Shown: in pieces, positions 60,273 to 64,000 of the stretch
How positions within the stretch are numbered: the stretch's first letter is position 1
How the letters are laid out: each line of letters begins with the position of its first letter
Source: Flavobacteriales bacterium
Lineage (GTDB): Bacteria; Bacteroidota; Bacteroidia; Flavobacteriales_F; PHOS-HE28
DNA length: 64,000 nt
Assembly: GCA_016721005.1 (NCBI GenBank)
Contig: JADKJM010000005.1
Coordinates: 186,001-250,000, forward strand
Direction: 5' to 3'
Notes under the pieces: generated by a model
Seen by the model: the letters and a program-made list of their open reading frames with translations, nothing else
What the model was told of the DNA's origin: nothing
Database searches by the model: none
Position numbers and translations under genes: made by a program

Positions 60273-62330
60273 ATGAGAACATACTTACTGATCACGCTGC
60301 TTGCTGCGCTTTGGATCCTCCAACCTACCGACGCATCGAGCCAATGCAGCACGACCAATGCGACTTCGTGCGTTTGCGCCGGAGGAGGAACCAACTGCGA
60401 CCTCCTTCCCGATGTGACCATTTCCTGGTATGCCCTGTTGAACTACCTCAGCGGCCCGAACGAACAAGCCGGACGCATCTACGTCAGCGGATCAACACCG
60501 AACATCGGCCATGGTCCCATGGAAATCCGGGGCGTGGACCTGAACGGATACCGCCGCTTTACCTGCGGCGTGGATACGTTCAGCGTGTATGACCCTTCCG
60601 GTTCGCAGCAGTTCGCGTGCCCTAATGGTGGCACCGCCAAGCAACTCACCACACAGCGCATCTTCCACAAGAACGGCGCGACGATGACCTCCACAGAACG
60701 CGTGTTGCCACAGGGCATGTCCTACCACCCCACGCATGGCCATACGCACTTCGATCAATGGGGTATCTACAGCCTGCGCATCGCCGAGACGGGTGTGAGC
60801 GACCCGCGCCAGTGGCCCATCGTGAACGAAGGTTACAAACTGGGCTTCTGCCTGATGGACTACAACAGCTGCTCCGATGCGGCCGTGAACAATCACTGCA
60901 AGGATGATAACACCGTGTACAACGCTGGCACCACGCTCCACGCTGCGGACTTCCCCAACTACGGGCTGGGTGGTGCGAACTATGGTTGCAGCATGAGCCG
61001 TCAAGGCATCTCTTCGGGCTACTTGGATATCTACAGCGAGTACTTGGATGGCATGTGGATCGATATCCCGGCCAACACCTGCAACGGCAATTACTGGATC
61101 GTGTACGAAGTGGACCCATTGGATGTAGTGAAGGAGGAGAACGAGACGAACAATTGGACTGCGGTCCCTGTTACGTTGACCCAGCAACCTGCAGGCAGCG
61201 CCACTGCGCAGATCACCTGCGACGAACAGGCTTATGTATGCTCCGGCGGAGAGGTACGCCTGAAGGCCAATGCCGGAACGAGCTACCAATGGTCCACAGG
61301 GGCCACCTCCAACTCCATCATGGCCGGATCAGGTACCTATACTGTGACCGTGACCAACTATTGCGGCACCGCCACCTCCTCCCCTTTCACAGTGACCGCC
61401 CTTCCCCAACCCGCGCAACCCGTTGCCCAAGGAACCACGGTCTGCGAAGGACAAAGTGCGGAACTGACCGCCACGGGGACGGACCTTGTCTGGTATAATG
61501 CTGTAGGCGATCCAGTGGGTAGTGGATCCCCGTTCATCACACCCCCGCTCTTCGCCGGTGCCACCTATTATGTCGCGGACCAATACAATGCCCAGGGCAA
61601 CCTGATCTACGGAGGCAAATCCAGCAACTCGGGTTCCGGAGAATACCACAGCGGTGGCCAGAGTTTGAAATTCAACGCACTGGCCTCGTTCACCTTGAAG
61701 TCCGTGATGGTCTACGCCGGTGACCCCGGGGTCCGTACGGTGGAATTGGTGGATGGCACCGGCGTGATGCGCGCCACGCGCTCGGCATACGTACCGCTCG
61801 GAATGTCGCGCATCACACTCGATTTCGACATCACGCCGGGTAGTAACTACCTGCTCAACGTAGCCGGATTCACCGATCTATGGCGCAGCACCAGCAGCAT
61901 CACTTACCCCTATGCGGTCGGCACCGTGGCCAGCATCACCACTTCCAGCGCGGGCAGCGGATCCTATCCGTACTTCTACGATTGGGAAGTGGAGATCGGC
62001 GGAGGCTTCTGTGAAAGTGTGCATACCCCAGTAGCGGTCACGGTAGAGGTTTGCTCGGGCATCGCCGAGGCGTTGCCGCTTCGTGGGATCGAGGTGTATC
62101 CCAACCCGAACAACGGGCAGTTCACCCTTTCACTCTACTTGCTCACGGACACGCGCGTGCAACTCAGCCTGCTCGATGCCCTTGGCAGGCAGGTACGCAC
62201 TGAGAGTGCCATGGCTCCGAGCGGTAACTGGCGGCACGTCATGGACCATACCGACCTTCCCAAAGGTCTGTACACCCTGTCCATCGACCTCGCTGGACGA
62301 CGCTTCCTGCGCAGGGTGGTCCTTGAATAG
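60273..62330 (+). CDS. Secreted lysyl-oxidase-domain protein with Ig-like and T9SS domains
   Basis: The 685-residue protein has a signal peptide (YLLITLLAALWILQPTDASS). Residues ~25-310 resemble the copper-dependent lysyl oxidase domain: IGHGPMEIRGV, MSYHPTHGHTHFDQWGIYSLR (a HxHxH copper motif), YKLGFCLMDYNSC, QGISSGYLDIYSEYLDGMWIDIP and YWIVYEVDPLDVVKEENETNN. Ig-like domains follow (YVCSGGEVRLKANAGTSYQWSTGATS, TTVCEGQSAELTATG), and a type A T9SS domain (VYPNPNNGQFTL, LDALGRQV, GLYTLSI). Whether it oxidises lysine or just binds copper is not known. It is divergent from the MbnP/MbnH unit. Confidence 0.83.
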   Translation: MRTYLLITLLAALWILQPTDASSQCSTTNATSCVCAGGGTNCDLLPDVTISWYALLNYLSGPNEQAGRIYVSGSTPNIGHGPMEIRGVDLNGYRRFTCGVDTFSVYDPSGSQQFACPNGGTAKQLTTQRIFHKNGATMTSTERVLPQGMSYHPTHGHTHFDQWGIYSLRIAETGVSDPRQWPIVNEGYKLGFCLMDYNSCSDAAVNNHCKDDNTVYNAGTTLHAADFPNYGLGGANYGCSMSRQGISSGYLDIYSEYLDGMWIDIPANTCNGNYWIVYEVDPLDVVKEENETNNWTAVPVTLTQQPAGSATAQITCDEQAYVCSGGEVRLKANAGTSYQWSTGATSNSIMAGSGTYTVTVTNYCGTATSSPFTVTALPQPAQPVAQGTTVCEGQSAELTATGTDLVWYNAVGDPVGSGSPFITPPLFAGATYYVADQYNAQGNLIYGGKSSNSGSGEYHSGGQSLKFNALASFTLKSVMVYAGDPGVRTVELVDGTGVMRATRSAYVPLGMSRITLDFDITPGSNYLLNVAGFTDLWRSTSSITYPYAVGTVASITTSSAGSGSYPYFYDWEVEIGGGFCESVHTPVAVTVEVCSGIAEALPLRGIEVYPNPNNGQFTLSLYLLTDTRVQLSLLDALGRQVRTESAMAPSGNWRHVMDHTDLPKGLYTLSIDLAGRRFLRRVVLE

Positions 62331-62365
62331 GTGTACGCACGTGGTATCGTGCTTACCCTTGTGAG

Positions 62366-64000
62366 ATGGAGAAGAAGAAGCACCGATCGTTCGGCAAGTG
62401 GCGCACCGCCACCCTGATCGGAGTGCATGTGCTCTTCATCGCCCACTTCGTGCATTGGAAGATCAAGGGGCGCACCCTCGCACCGCTGGAGTTCAATGAG
62501 GTGATGTACACGCTCCATCAAGGCATCGTCACGGCCGGCTTCATCCTGATGGCCTTGGTGATGCTGGCCACGGTGTTCTTCGGCCGCTTCTTCTGTTCGT
62601 GGGGCTGCCACATCCTGGCCTTGCAGGATAGCTGCGGATGGCTCATGGACAAGTTGCACATCCGCCGTCAGCCCATCCGATCACGGACGCTGATCTGGAT
62701 CCCCATGGCCGTGATGTTCTATCTCTTCATCTGGCCCCAAGTGCTTGCGCTCTTTCATGGCTTGGATGGGCCGCAGCTCGAAGTGGTGCAAGCAGGTGGT
62801 GCGCGATGGTCCTCCTTCACCACGGACAACTTCTGGCGCAACCTGCCGCCACCGGGCGTTGCGGTGTTCACTTTCTTCATCTGCGGCTTCGCCATCGTCT
62901 ATCTACTCGGCAGTCGCGGCTTCTGTTTCCAAGCGTGCCCCTACGGCGCGTTGTTCGGCATCGCCGATCAACTGGCGCCGGGGCGCATCGTGCTGGCGGG
63001 GGACTGTACACAATGCGGCCTGTGTACAAAGGCCTGTACCTCCGATATCCTGGTACATCGCGAACTCGCGACCCACGGCATGGTCACCAACCCGCGCTGT
63101 TTGAAGGATCTGGACTGCATCGCTGTATGTCCGGAGGAAGCCGTGCAATATGGCTTCCGCAAACCACCACTCTTCCGCAAAGGGCAGCCCATGGGCAGCT
63201 ATTCCGGACGCTTCAGCTTCACGTTGAAGGAGGACCTGTTCATGCTTGCCGCATTCGTGATCTCGGTCTTCATCTTCCGCGGGCTGTATGATGCTGTTCC
63301 GTTCCTGCTGGCGGTGGGCTTGGCGGTCTGCACCGCGTACATCCTGCATATGGGTATTCAACTCATCCGCTCCGGAACAATGCAATTGCGCGGCATCCGG
63401 ATCAAGGTGACCGGACACTTGCGACCGGCCGGATGGGTGTTCGGTGCGTTCACGGTCGCCGTGCTGGTCCTATTGGTCCACAGCGGCATCGTGCAGTGGC
63501 ATACCTGGAAAGGGCGCTCGGTATTCACCGAGTTGAGCGGCACCACGGCGGGTGTTCCAGCGGAGCAACTTGGCGAAGGGATCGAACACTATGAGAAAGC
63601 CTTGGCGATCGGGATGATCCGCCCGATCGATCGACGCAAGGAACTCGCCAATTTGTATCTCCTTGCGGGCGAACGCGCGAAGTCCATCGAACTGTTGAAA
63701 GGAATTGTGGCACAGGATCCCGGCCATGTGGAAGCGCGCTACCGTTTGGGCGAACTCGCTGATGCGGCAGGGGATCATCGCGGAGCGATCGCGCATTGGG
63801 AACGCACGCTTCAGGAAGGCCTCGTCCGTCCGCATAGCCGCGATGAGGAATTGCTCGGCTTGGCCGCGCTGGCGCTTGCCGATGAACGCGCGCGTAAGGG
63901 CGAGGTCCGACAAGCCCGGCTCTTGTATGAACAAGCCTCTACGCGAACGCCCAACGACCCACGGCCGCTGCTGTCCTGGGCAGCCTTGGAAGCAGCCTCT
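62366..64000 (+). CDS. NapH-like membrane ferredoxin fused to TPRs (partial, runs off window)
   Basis: The frame is open from ATG 62366 to the window end (545 residues). It has N-terminal membrane helices with FCSWGCHILALQDSCGW and FCFQACPYGALFG (NapH/CcoG-type cysteine motifs). Two [4Fe-4S] motifs follow, CTQCGLCTKACTSDI and CLKDLDCIAVCPEEA, then two more helices. From about residue 390 TPRs begin (EHYEKALAIGMI, ANLYLLAGERAKSIELLKGIVAQDPGHVEARYRLGELADAAGDHRGAIAHWERTL). NapH-type proteins pass electrons from quinol to periplasmic enzymes. The fused TPR is unusual. It lies 35 bp after the lysyl-oxidase gene, same strand. Confidence 0.85.
   Translation, partial: MEKKKHRSFGKWRTATLIGVHVLFIAHFVHWKIKGRTLAPLEFNEVMYTLHQGIVTAGFILMALVMLATVFFGRFFCSWGCHILALQDSCGWLMDKLHIRRQPIRSRTLIWIPMAVMFYLFIWPQVLALFHGLDGPQLEVVQAGGARWSSFTTDNFWRNLPPPGVAVFTFFICGFAIVYLLGSRGFCFQACPYGALFGIADQLAPGRIVLAGDCTQCGLCTKACTSDILVHRELATHGMVTNPRCLKDLDCIAVCPEEAVQYGFRKPPLFRKGQPMGSYSGRFSFTLKEDLFMLAAFVISVFIFRGLYDAVPFLLAVGLAVCTAYILHMGIQLIRSGTMQLRGIRIKVTGHLRPAGWVFGAFTVAVLVLLVHSGIVQWHTWKGRSVFTELSGTTAGVPAEQLGEGIEHYEKALAIGMIRPIDRRKELANLYLLAGERAKSIELLKGIVAQDPGHVEARYRLGELADAAGDHRGAIAHWERTLQEGLVRPHSRDEELLGLAALALADERARKGEVRQARLLYEQASTRTPNDPRPLLSWAALEAAS

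Overview
The window looks like a chromosome segment from a high-GC member of the Bacteroidota, most likely order Flavobacteriales. The basis is the gene content: a bamD-rpoZ-coaBC-porD-recN cluster, type IX secretion (T9SS) parts (PorD, a PorE-like OmpA protein, a DUF5103 plug protein), many secreted proteins with T9SS C-terminal sorting domains, BshA (bacillithiol synthesis), and promoters of the Bacteroidota type (TAnnTTTG or TAnnTTCG at -7). GC is high by eye, about 60 percent. The species cannot be named from the sequence alone.

Layout. 1-6667: recN (cut by the window start), porD, coaBC, rpoZ and bamD on the minus strand, divergent from uvrB. 6793-10682: two tandem paralogous trypsin-fold (lysyl-endopeptidase-like) T9SS proteases. 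10683-15941: a repeat-rich zone with three tandem arrays and a near-identical pair of ~286-bp direct repeats around an SBBP-repeat T9SS protein, plus a conserved gene of unknown function between two arrays. 15942-24243: a YdcF-like protein, a von Willebrand/BatA-type membrane protein, fabG, a secreted unknown, a toxin-antitoxin locus whose toxin is truncated, sucC, an MscS-type channel and a LolD-like ATPase. 24312-32611: a choice-of-anchor-L secreted protein, small secreted or outer-membrane unknowns, a TIGR02757 protein, a BatA-domain protein and a dihydroorotase homologue that has lost most metal ligands. 32774-41164: a TPR lipoprotein, peptide deformylase, rlmD, a TPMT-family methyltransferase, a DUF1801 protein, an SGNH/PKD secreted protein, a PyrR-like phosphoribosyltransferase, aroK, a GNAT-like protein, then tRNA-Lys and tRNA-Leu with terminators.

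41439-44827: a T9SS cargo gene split by an IS5-family element. 44849-53917: CaiB/BaiF CoA-transferase, bshA, T9SS plug protein, proC, porE-like gene, queE, a structured non-coding RNA candidate with its own promoter and terminator, and two small conserved genes. 53965-64000: a frameshifted M14 carboxypeptidase, two further secreted proteins, an MbnH/MbnP pair (MbnP frameshifted), a lysyl-oxidase-domain T9SS protein, and a membrane ferredoxin (NapH-like) fused to TPRs that runs off the window.

Main points for a second look: the unexplained structured RNA upstream of queE (52580-52842); a -7 promoter box placed 3-6 nt before the start codon of at least ten genes, which implies leaderless mRNAs; the repeat zone at 10.7-15.9 kb; a TA locus with a decapitated RelE-type toxin; and two one-base frameshifts within 6 kb.
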